In this document: positions 1-5,731 of the stretch, piece after piece
Layout of the letters: every line of letters begins with the position of its first letter
Numbering within the stretch: the first letter of the stretch is position 1
DNA from: Chloroflexota bacterium
Lineage (GTDB): Bacteria > Chloroflexota > Chloroflexia > Chloroflexales > Kallotenuaceae
Reading direction: 5' to 3'
NCBI GenBank assembly: GCA_019240175.1
Contig: JAFAYS010000505.1
Span: 1 to 6,310 of the forward strand
Length of the DNA stretch: 6,310 nucleotides
The notes under the pieces: model-generated
Told to the model about the DNA's origin: nothing
Seen by the model: only the letters and a program-made list of their open reading frames with translations
The model's database searches: none
Program-made: the position numbers and the translations under genes

Positions 1-1
1 G

Positions 2-1639
2 AATCGCGTCTTCGGCACGATCCACGGTCCCGGCTACTCAGGCGGCGAAAGCTACGGCGGCACCTACGATTTCCCGTACAGTGTAGCCAACGACTACCAC
101 ACCTTCACGATCGACTGGCAGCCTAACAAGATTATCTGGTACGTGGACGGCATTCAGTATCACGAGGCCGATCCGGCGGATGTCGCGCCCGACCAGTGGG
201 TCTTCAATCATCCCTTCTTCTTCCTGCTCAACGTCGCGGTCGGCGGCAACTTCGGCGGCCCGGTCGGCGGCGACACCACCTTCCCGCAGACGATGAAGGT
301 CGACTATGTGCGTGTGTATCAGCCCGCCGATAGCGCCGAGCGCTTCCAGGCTGCTTTCGCCGATAACTTCTCGGGCTGGCAGAAGGTCACGGTGCCGTTC
401 ACCTCGTTTGTGCGCAGCGCAGCCCAGCCGGCGGGCGCGCCCAACGATGGCCTGACTTTGAGCGCCGTCAACGGCTACGGCTTCGAGGTTCCCGGCGGCA
501 TGACCAGCCCGGTGCTGATCGATCAGGTGCGGCTCAACCGCAATTGCAGCGCGGTGACGGTCACGACCAACGCCGATAACGGCACGGGCTCGCTGCGCCA
601 GGCACTGGCCAGCGTGTGCGACGGCGGCACGATCAGCTTTGCGCCGAGCCTGAGCGGCCAGACGATCGCGCTGAGCACGGCTGAGCTGACGGTTGCCAAG
701 AACGTGACGATCGATGCCAGCGCGGCGCAGAATCTGACGATCAGCGGCGGCGGCACGGTGCGACCGTTTGTGGTCAATGCGGGCTTGAACGTGACGATCA
801 AGAATCTTGCGATCACCAACGGCTATGGCTTTGAGCTGGCCGGCGGCATTCTCAACAACGGCACGCTCACGCTGGATCATGTGACGGTCGCCAACAACAC
901 CGTTACGACCAGCGGCCAGGATTACTGGAAGGGCGGCGGCGGCGTGTACAGCGGCGCGAGCAGCGGCCTGACGATCCGCAACAGCACGATCCGCGACAAC
1001 ACGGTGACCGGCGGCGACGGCGGCGGTATCTATGCCTTCACCAGCACGCAGGTCACGATCGACCGCAGCACGATCAGCGGCAACACGTCGAGCAACGTCG
1101 GCGGCGGCCTGCGCACGCTGGGCGACGCGCAGATCGTCAACAGCACGATCAGCGGCAACACAGCCGGCGCGTGGCACGGCGGCGCGTTCTTCCACACCGA
1201 CGGCACGATGAATATCCTCAACTCGACGATCGCCAGCAACACGTCGCCCTCGGGCGCGTCGGGCGGCGCGTTCGTGGGTACCTTCGGCGAGGGCAGCCCC
1301 ACGCTTTCGCTGCGCAACACGATCGTCGCGGGCAACAGCGGCTGGCAGTGCCAGGCCGAGCGTGCGGGCTCCGGTCTGGTCACGCTGGCATCGGGCGGCC
1401 ACAACCTGGCCAGCGACGGCAGCTGCCAGCTCACGGCCTCAGGCGATAAGCCCAGCACCGAGCCGCAGCTTGGCGCGCTGGCCGACAATGGCGGACCAAC
1501 GCGGACGCATCTGCTGCTCAGCGGCAGCCCGGCGATCAGTGCAGCCGACGCGGCGGCCTGTCCGGTCACGGATCAGCGCGGCATCGCTCGACCGCAGGGC
1601 GCGGGCTGCGATATCGGCGCGGTTGAGGTGACACAATAA
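2..1639 (+). CDS. Secreted GH16 (laminarinase-like) glucanase fused to a beta-helix and choice-of-anchor-Q-type C-terminus, 5'-truncated
   Basis: The reading frame is open from base 2 to a TAA at 1637-1639, giving 545 residues of a protein whose start lies left of the window. Residues 1-107 match the C-terminal part of a family-16 glycoside hydrolase: a Tyr-His-Thr-Phe-Thr-Ile-Asp-Trp strand, then WYVDG, FLLNVAVGG and the closing strand VDYVRVYQ. The GH16 catalytic ExDxxE motif should lie upstream and is not visible. Residues about 108-180 form a short beta-rich segment (GWQKVTVPF, then IDQVRL) resembling the C-terminal half of a carbohydrate-binding fold. From about residue 183 (VTTNADNGTGSLRQAL) a right-handed parallel beta-helix begins, with recurring NSTISGNT and GGG(I/V)Y motifs. 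The end (QLGALADNGGPTRTHLLL, then DQRG and GCDIGAVE) is typical of choice-of-anchor-Q proteins. Family knowledge: GH16 enzymes cut beta-1,3/1,4-glucans or galactans outside the cell. Exact substrate and anchoring are inferred. The family calls are firm for GH16 and the beta-helix, weaker for the middle segment. Confidence 0.88.
   Translation, partial: NRVFGTIHGPGYSGGESYGGTYDFPYSVANDYHTFTIDWQPNKIIWYVDGIQYHEADPADVAPDQWVFNHPFFFLLNVAVGGNFGGPVGGDTTFPQTMKVDYVRVYQPADSAERFQAAFADNFSGWQKVTVPFTSFVRSAAQPAGAPNDGLTLSAVNGYGFEVPGGMTSPVLIDQVRLNRNCSAVTVTTNADNGTGSLRQALASVCDGGTISFAPSLSGQTIALSTAELTVAKNVTIDASAAQNLTISGGGTVRPFVVNAGLNVTIKNLAITNGYGFELAGGILNNGTLTLDHVTVANNTVTTSGQDYWKGGGGVYSGASSGLTIRNSTIRDNTVTGGDGGGIYAFTSTQVTIDRSTISGNTSSNVGGGLRTLGDAQIVNSTISGNTAGAWHGGAFFHTDGTMNILNSTIASNTSPSGASGGAFVGTFGEGSPTLSLRNTIVAGNSGWQCQAERAGSGLVTLASGGHNLASDGSCQLTASGDKPSTEPQLGALADNGGPTRTHLLLSGSPAISAADAAACPVTDQRGIARPQGAGCDIGAVEVTQ
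980..1338 (+). repeat. In-frame degenerate coding repeats of the beta-helix coils
   Basis: A roughly 23-base unit resembling aacagcacgatcagcggcaa recurs in frame at about 980, 1064, 1139 and 1220, with a weaker copy near 1315. Spacing is 84, 75, 81 and about 95 bases, i.e. about 25-32 residues, the size of one beta-helix coil. The encoded units are NSTIRDNT, RSTISGNT, NSTISGNT, NSTIASNT and NTIVAGNS. The repeats alternate with Gly-rich GGGIY, GGGLR and HGGAF turns. This explains the DNA repetition by protein architecture rather than by a mobile or regulatory element. Confidence 0.8.
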
Positions 1640-1693
1640 TCAACATGTCAGTGCGTAATTAGATGCTGACGTGACATAGTGCATTTTGGCTTG

Positions 1694-1722
1694 AGCGCCG
1701 TACGAATGATTCGTGCGGCGCT
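1694..1722 (+). terminator. Hairpin terminator downstream of the GH16/beta-helix gene
   Basis: Bases 1694-1706 (agcgccgtacgaa) pair with 1710-1722 (ttcgtgcggcgct) to form a 13-bp stem containing one G-U pair, closed by a three-base loop (tga). It starts 55 bases after the TAA of the upstream gene and is followed by tgattattt, a T-rich but imperfect tail. The position and stem strength fit an intrinsic terminator. The weak U tract means it could also act as an mRNA 3'-end stabiliser. Confidence 0.6.
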
Positions 1723-1738
1723 TGATTATTTAACGATC

Positions 1739-1800
1739 AGCAGCATGATTGGAGCACATTAAGCCTCCTCAACCTCGGCACCAATAGACAACATGCTGCT
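1739..1800. repeat. Interrupted inverted repeat in the gap before the LLM gene
   Basis: The 9-bp arm agcagcatg (1739-1747) is perfectly complementary to catgctgct (1792-1800). Just inside, attgg (1748-1752) is complementary to ccaat (1781-1785), with a six-base bulge on the right side. The loop of about 28 bases carries cctcct (1764-1769). Together with the terminator hairpin it makes up much of the 239-base non-coding gap 1640-1878. Its function is unknown: a leader RNA structure, a protein-binding site or a chance repeat are all possible. Confidence 0.4.
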
Positions 1801-1865
1801 TAGCTTTGTTGGCATTGTTGTAGAATGTTGTACTTGGTTTCGCGCGATTTCATCGGCAGTAGCTC

Positions 1866-1871
1866 TAAGGA
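1866..1871 (+). promoter_or_regulatory. Ribosome binding site of the LLM oxidoreductase gene
   Basis: The sequence taagga ends seven bases before the ATG at 1879. It is a reasonable Shine-Dalgarno match and supports that start. No convincing -35/-10 pair was found upstream. Confidence 0.6.
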
Positions 1872-1878
1872 TTGATAT

Positions 1879-2739
1879 ATGCAGTATGCACTTAGCTTGC
1901 CGAATGGTGGGGATTGGGGAGATGCAGGCACACTCGCAGAGCTTGCGCATCTGGCTGAGGAGTCAGGCTGGGATGGCGTCTTTTTGGAGGACTATATTAT
2001 CTGGCAGAGCCAGCAGGATGTTCCCACGTATGACCCCTGGATTATTCTCGCGGCAATGGCTATGCGCACGCAGCATATTCGGCTGGCTACCAATGTTACG
2101 CCGCTGGCTCGCCGTCGCCCGTGGAAGGTAGCACGGGAGGCCGTCACGCTGGATCACTTGTCGAACGGACGGCTCATTCTGGGAGTTGGTCTAGGCGATA
2201 CGGGCGAGTCAGTTGGCGCAGATATGAGTTTTACCCACTTTGGCGAGGCCATAGATGCTCGGCAGCGTGCTCAGATGCTGGACGAAGCCCTGGAGGTGAT
2301 CGTCGGGCTATGGAGCGGAGAGATATTTCAGTATGATGGCAAGTACTACCAGATAAAGGAAGTGCGATTCGTACCTCGTCCTATCCAAACGCCACGCATT
2401 CCGATTTGGGTAGGCGGCGGATGGCCGCGTAGAGGACCGACGTATCGTGCTGCGCGTTGGGATGGCTCACGCCTCTACAGGCACGATGGTCAGGCTATGG
2501 CACCGGAAGATATTCGCGCGTTGCAAGCGGTTGTGCAAGAGCAGCGAGGGACGTTGGTAGGATACGATATTGTCGTGAGCGGTAGTCATCAGTATTCTGA
2601 CCAAGCGGCGCAGCGGGCCTATCTTCGGTCGTTAGCTGAGGCAGGTGCCACCTGGTGTACGGTGTACTTGCCGCCAAGTGTAGGAGATCTGACGGCAGTG
2701 CGTGCGATGATTGCGCGGGGACCGCTGCGTATTGATTGA
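1879..2739 (+). CDS. Luciferase-like (LLM class) flavin/F420-dependent oxidoreductase
   Basis: This complete 286-residue protein belongs to the bacterial luciferase-like superfamily, TIM-barrel enzymes that use FMN or coenzyme F420. Supporting signs are the first barrel strand MQYALSLPNGG; ELAHLAEESGWDGVFLED (residues 21-38); the stretch TPLARRRPWKVAREAVTLDH (74-93) followed by LSNGRLILGVGLGD (94-107), a hallmark of the family; a helix with DEALEVIVGLWSGE (135-148); the YDGKYYQI segment (152-159); and PRIPIWVGG (172-180). The length is at the short end for the family but complete. The ATG at 1879 has a Shine-Dalgarno sequence seven bases upstream, and the stop is TGA. The substrate and the choice between FMN and F420 cannot be told from the sequence. 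Codon third positions are clearly richer in A/T than in both neighbouring genes, suggesting different ancestry or weaker codon selection. It converges on the regulator gene and is probably transcribed alone. Confidence 0.88.
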   Translation: MQYALSLPNGGDWGDAGTLAELAHLAEESGWDGVFLEDYIIWQSQQDVPTYDPWIILAAMAMRTQHIRLATNVTPLARRRPWKVAREAVTLDHLSNGRLILGVGLGDTGESVGADMSFTHFGEAIDARQRAQMLDEALEVIVGLWSGEIFQYDGKYYQIKEVRFVPRPIQTPRIPIWVGGGWPRRGPTYRAARWDGSRLYRHDGQAMAPEDIRALQAVVQEQRGTLVGYDIVVSGSHQYSDQAAQRAYLRSLAEAGATWCTVYLPPSVGDLTAVRAMIARGPLRID

Positions 2740-2774
2740 GATCTATGCTCTCGCCATGTTTGTCGTCGGCTTCA
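2740..2774. other. Short convergent intergenic gap
   Basis: Thirty-five bases separate the TGA of the LLM gene from the stop of the opposite-strand regulator gene. No strong hairpin is visible (only gaga/tctc, four pairs), so no terminator is called. The two transcripts probably overlap at their 3' ends. Confidence 0.5.
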
Positions 2775-5543
2775 TCATGCTTCTTCGAGGGCCAGCGCCA
2801 CCGCTTGCTCCGGCGAGAGCGCTTGTCCGGCCTGCCAGGCTGCGCTAAAGTGCTCTTCGCCCAGCCGCTCGCGCACGGTGGTGTAGGTCTGATCATAGCT
2901 CGGCTGCTTCGACGGCGGGCGGATGTGGTTGATGCGCTGGCGCAGGGATTCCGCCGCGCCCAGCAACCACGCCGATCGTTCCACATTGGCATCAGGCCGC
3001 GCGGCAAAGATGTTAGCCAGCCCTTCCAGGCAGTCAGGAATGCCCCACAGCAGATGGTTGCTCTGGTAGAAGCGCAGGCTGTCCAGATAATAGCGCCGTG
3101 CCAGCGCGACATCGCCTTGCTGCTGCGCCGCCTGTCCGAGCTGGGCCGTGATCCACGCGCGCGTCCACTGCTCCTGGCTAGCGCGCGTCATGCCCAGCGC
3201 CTGGTTCAGCAGCGCGTGCGCCTGTGCCGCCTGCCCCTGCGCCAGCGCGGTCTGGCCGAGATGTGCCAGCGCCCAGCGTACGCCGTTGCTCTCCTCAAGC
3301 GCATGCGCCAGGCCCAGACTTTCCTCGAAATAATCCGCCGCCTGAGCGTATGATCCTTGATCCAGCGCCGCCCGTCCCAGGTAACGCAGCGTTTCGATCA
3401 TCAGCCGGTGATAGCCTTGATCGCGACACAGCGCCAGCGTCTCGTCCAGCAGCGTGGCCGCGCGATCGTACTCGCCCTGCTCGATCCACACATGCGCCAG
3501 CGGCAGCATCAGGCGGATCACGCCCCAGTGATGCCCCAGCGATCGCAGCAGCGCCAGACTTTCTGCGTAAAGCGCCACCGCCGCCGGATCGTCGCCCTGG
3601 AACTGCAAGGTGCCGCCGACCTGCCGCAAACTCCACGCGATCTGCTCGTCGTCGCCAAGGCTTCGGAAGATCGCCAGGCTTTCCTGCGCCGCGCTCAGCG
3701 ACAGCGTGCTATCGCGGGCCAGCATACTGACGCCATGCAGCGCCAGCCCCAGGCCATGCTGATCGTCGGCCTGTCGCGCCTGGTCGCGCGCCGCGTTGAA
3801 GTGATCTTCTGCGCGCCGGTAGTCGGCTTGATCCACGGCCAGCCAGCCAGCACCGCACAGCACCTTGACGCGCGCCTTTGTTTCGGGTCGCTCCTGATTG
3901 GGCAGGGCCAGCGCTTCCTCGGCCCAGCGCAAGCCCTCGCTGTGATGATCGCGAAACTGCCAGAAGCGCCAGATCGCGCCGACGAGCCGTAGCGCCTGGC
4001 CGCCGGCCCGACTTTTGATCAGCCAGCTCAGCGCCGCACGAATATTATCGTGCTCCCACTCTAGCCGATCGAGCCACAGCCGTTGCTGCGATCGGGTCAG
4101 CTCGGGCTCGGCCTCCTCGACCAGCGCCAGGTAGCAGTCGGCGTGACGCTGGCGCAGCAGCTCGATCTCGCCGCTGGTTTCCAGCCGTTCCAGGGCATAG
4201 GCGCGAATCGTTTCCAGCATCGCAAAGCCGGCCTCGCCGTCGCCGAGATGCCGCTCGATCAGCAGGCTTTTGTCGAGCAGCGAAACCAGCGAGGGCAGAA
4301 TCGGGAAGGACGTGCTGGGAAAGCCTGCATGCATCTCGGCAGGCTCCGCGCGCCAGGCGCAGACGGTCTCGGCGGAGGAAAGCGCCCAGCTGCCGACAAA
4401 CACGCCCAGCCGGCGAAACACCAGTTGCTCCTGCGGATCGAGCAGATCGTAGCTCCAATCGATCAGATCGCGGATCGTCTGCTGTCGCTCCGGCAGATCG
4501 CGCATGCCGCCCGCGAGAATATCCAGCCGGTTGCTCAGGCGGCTGAGCATGGCGCGCGGCGGCAGTCCGCGCACGCGGGCAGCGGCGAGCTCGATCGCCA
4601 GTGGCAGCCCGTCCAGACGATGGCAGATCTGGGCAACCGCGTCGGCATTTTCATCGGTTAGCGCGAAGTTTGGCTGCACCATGCGCGCGCGGCTGACAAA
4701 CAGTTGCACGGCGGGGTAGGCCAGCGCCGTCGCCGCTGTGCCTTCGCGGGGCAGCGCTGTGTGATCCGGCAGCGCCAGCGGCGGCACGATGTAGCAGCGT
4801 TCGGCCTGAAGCCGCAGCGCCGAGCGGCTGGTAGCGATCACTTTGAGTTGCGGGCAACCCTTGACCAGCGCGGCGATCTGCGGCGCGCCTTCCAGCAGAT
4901 GCTCGATATTGTCCACCAGCAGCAGTAGCTCGCGGTCGCGCAGCACGTCGATCAAGCGCTCGACCGAGGGCGCGGCCAGCACATCCAGCAGCTGTAGCGT
5001 CTGCGCGATCGCCTGTGGAATCAGCCGGTGATCGTTGAGCACGGCCAGATCGATAAAGTAGGCGCGATCGGCAAAGTCGGGCTGGATCTCGTGCGCCAGC
5101 TGGAGGCCAAGGCGTGTCTTGCCTACACCGCCCGGCCCAACCAGAGTCAGAAGCCGTGCCTCGGGGAGCGCGATCAAGGCGCGGGCGGCGGCGAGCTCGG
5201 CCTCGCGACCAATCAGCGGGTGGATCGGGCTGGGCAGCTCGCCGCGCCACGCCGGACGATCAACATCCGGCTGGCTAATCGCAGGCGGCTGTGTGGCGAC
5301 GGGCTCCTGCGCGCGCGCCAGCCGCACAAAGGCGGGCCGCTCGTCGGCTGGGATCTGAAGGTAGCGCGCCATGCGCTCGGCCATTTGCCGCGACGGTCGG
5401 CGGCGTCCCTGCTCGATCTGGCGGATCGTGGCCAGTGAGCATCCAATCAGATCGGCAAGCTCGACGCGACTGAGATCAAGCTCAATGCGGCGCTGTTTCA
5501 GCCAGAGGTGAAAGGGTTGCTCGGAGCTGGTCAAGGACATCAT
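2775..5543 (-). CDS. XRE-type HTH / STAND (NB-ARC-like) ATPase / TPR transcriptional regulator
   Basis: This complete 922-residue protein has a Cro/C1-type helix-turn-helix at about residues 12-62 (LKQRRIELDLSRVELADLIG, then ATIRQIEQGRRRPS). A linker leads to a STAND/NB-ARC ATPase from about 110 (IGREAEL). It has a Walker A GPGGVGKT (136-143), a Walker B LLLLVDN (206-212), the sensor-like KVIATSR (234-240) and GLPLA (312-316). A winged-helix part follows (TIRDLIDWSYDLLDPQEQLV, 356-375). Residues about 480-850 form a helical TPR-like solenoid. The C-terminal tail has WLLGAAESLRQR, EEHFSAAWQAG and SPEQAVALALEE, common in this family. Family knowledge: such MalT/AfsR-like switches bind ATP, sense a ligand or partner through the TPR part and control transcription; many Chloroflexota and Actinobacteria carry several paralogs. 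The target is unknown; the divergent secreted CBM32 gene and its own promoter are the obvious candidates (inference). ATG at 5543 is chosen because the HTH begins 12 residues later; a second ATG follows immediately. No Shine-Dalgarno sequence precedes it. Confidence 0.9.
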   Translation of the reverse strand: MMSLTSSEQPFHLWLKQRRIELDLSRVELADLIGCSLATIRQIEQGRRRPSRQMAERMARYLQIPADERPAFVRLARAQEPVATQPPAISQPDVDRPAWRGELPSPIHPLIGREAELAAARALIALPEARLLTLVGPGGVGKTRLGLQLAHEIQPDFADRAYFIDLAVLNDHRLIPQAIAQTLQLLDVLAAPSVERLIDVLRDRELLLLVDNIEHLLEGAPQIAALVKGCPQLKVIATSRSALRLQAERCYIVPPLALPDHTALPREGTAATALAYPAVQLFVSRARMVQPNFALTDENADAVAQICHRLDGLPLAIELAAARVRGLPPRAMLSRLSNRLDILAGGMRDLPERQQTIRDLIDWSYDLLDPQEQLVFRRLGVFVGSWALSSAETVCAWRAEPAEMHAGFPSTSFPILPSLVSLLDKSLLIERHLGDGEAGFAMLETIRAYALERLETSGEIELLRQRHADCYLALVEEAEPELTRSQQRLWLDRLEWEHDNIRAALSWLIKSRAGGQALRLVGAIWRFWQFRDHHSEGLRWAEEALALPNQERPETKARVKVLCGAGWLAVDQADYRRAEDHFNAARDQARQADDQHGLGLALHGVSMLARDSTLSLSAAQESLAIFRSLGDDEQIAWSLRQVGGTLQFQGDDPAAVALYAESLALLRSLGHHWGVIRLMLPLAHVWIEQGEYDRAATLLDETLALCRDQGYHRLMIETLRYLGRAALDQGSYAQAADYFEESLGLAHALEESNGVRWALAHLGQTALAQGQAAQAHALLNQALGMTRASQEQWTRAWITAQLGQAAQQQGDVALARRYYLDSLRFYQSNHLLWGIPDCLEGLANIFAARPDANVERSAWLLGAAESLRQRINHIRPPSKQPSYDQTYTTVRERLGEEHFSAAWQAGQALSPEQAVALALEEA

Positions 5544-5549
5544 TGTTTA

Positions 5550-5578
5550 ACTATAGCACGTGGGATCTATTTTGTAGG
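5550..5578 (-). promoter_or_regulatory. Extended -10 promoter for the HTH-STAND-TPR gene, probably leaderless
   Basis: On the minus strand the sequence tgctatagt (5558 down to 5550) is a TG-n-TATAGT extended -10 with five of six consensus bases. A 17-base spacer upstream brings one to cctaca (5578-5573), a half-match to TTGACA that lies inside the first 12-bp repeat. Only six bases (taaaca) separate the -10 from the ATG at 5543, so transcription would begin at or next to the start codon. The lack of a Shine-Dalgarno sequence fits a leaderless mRNA. Confidence 0.5.
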
Positions 5579-5638
5579 CGCTTTTGTAGCCGCCGCGCTG
5601 TGATGCTGTAGCTATTTTGTAGGCGCTTTTGTAGCCGC
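5567..5638. repeat. Nested direct repeats (two 27-bp copies, four 12-bp units), candidate operator
   Basis: A 27-base sequence occurs identically at 5567-5593 and 5612-5638, a period of 45 bases. Each copy contains two tandem 12-base units, ttttgtaggcgc and ttttgtagccgc, at 5570-5581, 5582-5593, 5615-5626 and 5627-5638. The first pair overlaps the presumed -35 region of the regulator gene; the second lies toward the divergent secreted-protein gene. This arrangement is typical of binding sites for a multimeric DNA-binding protein. The adjacent HTH regulator is the natural candidate (inference). Confidence 0.7.
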
Positions 5639-5642
5639 TGCG

Positions 5643-5664
5643 ATCTAGTTTAAATCTAGTTTAA
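5643..5664. repeat. Perfect 11-bp tandem direct repeat, candidate regulator site
   Basis: The unit atctagtttaa occurs twice back to back (5643-5653 and 5654-5664). One helical turn per unit is the geometry used by OmpR/PhoB-type response regulators, among others. It lies 68 bases upstream of the ATG at 5732, near where promoter elements of that gene would be expected. Which protein binds, if any, cannot be told from the sequence. Confidence 0.6.
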
Positions 5665-5721
5665 GAACTACAGTGGTGTTCAATACACGCAGGCATGCAG
5701 CTGAATATCTACATCGTCGGT

Positions 5722-5728
5722 AGGAGGA
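5722..5728 (+). promoter_or_regulatory. Strong Shine-Dalgarno sequence of the secreted CBM32-type gene
   Basis: The sequence aggagga is a near-perfect Shine-Dalgarno match, three bases before the ATG at 5732. The spacing is slightly short, but no better start fits it. It decides the start at 5732 over the in-frame ATG at 5780. Confidence 0.75.
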
Positions 5729-5731
5729 ACA

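Noticed and set aside
38..1402. Long open frame of 454 codons on the minus strand inside the glucanase/beta-helix gene
   Set aside because: Its composition is Ala/Arg/Asp-rich and low in complexity, as expected for the antisense of a GC-rich, Gly/Thr/Asn-rich coding sequence. It has no recognisable domain, while the plus strand encodes clear GH16 and beta-helix motifs.
1645..1677. Possible hairpin atgtca / tgacat just after the glucanase stop
   Set aside because: Only six base pairs enclose a loop of about 21 bases, with competing pairings. The stronger 13-bp hairpin at 1694-1722 is the better terminator candidate.
1759..1950. Small minus-strand frame (63 codons) across the gap before the LLM gene, ending in GAEVEEA
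   Set aside because: The ending looks protein-like, but there is no good ribosome site, no recognisable family, and it overlaps the start of the well-supported LLM gene on the other strand.
2736..3353. Plus-strand frame of 205 codons overlapping the 3' part of the regulator gene
   Set aside because: It is antisense to the TPR region, Arg/Leu/Gln-rich and without a motif. The minus-strand frame has continuous family-level similarity over all 922 residues.
2775..5543. Anti-phage STAND defence protein (Avs-like)
   Set aside because: The N-terminus is a DNA-binding HTH rather than a nuclease, protease or other toxic effector, and the C-terminal tail matches the regulator family. No defence genes are nearby.
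5567..5638. CRISPR array
   Set aside because: Only two 27-bp copies with an 18-base gap are present, each copy is internally repetitive, and there are no cas genes. An operator-like repeat explains it better.
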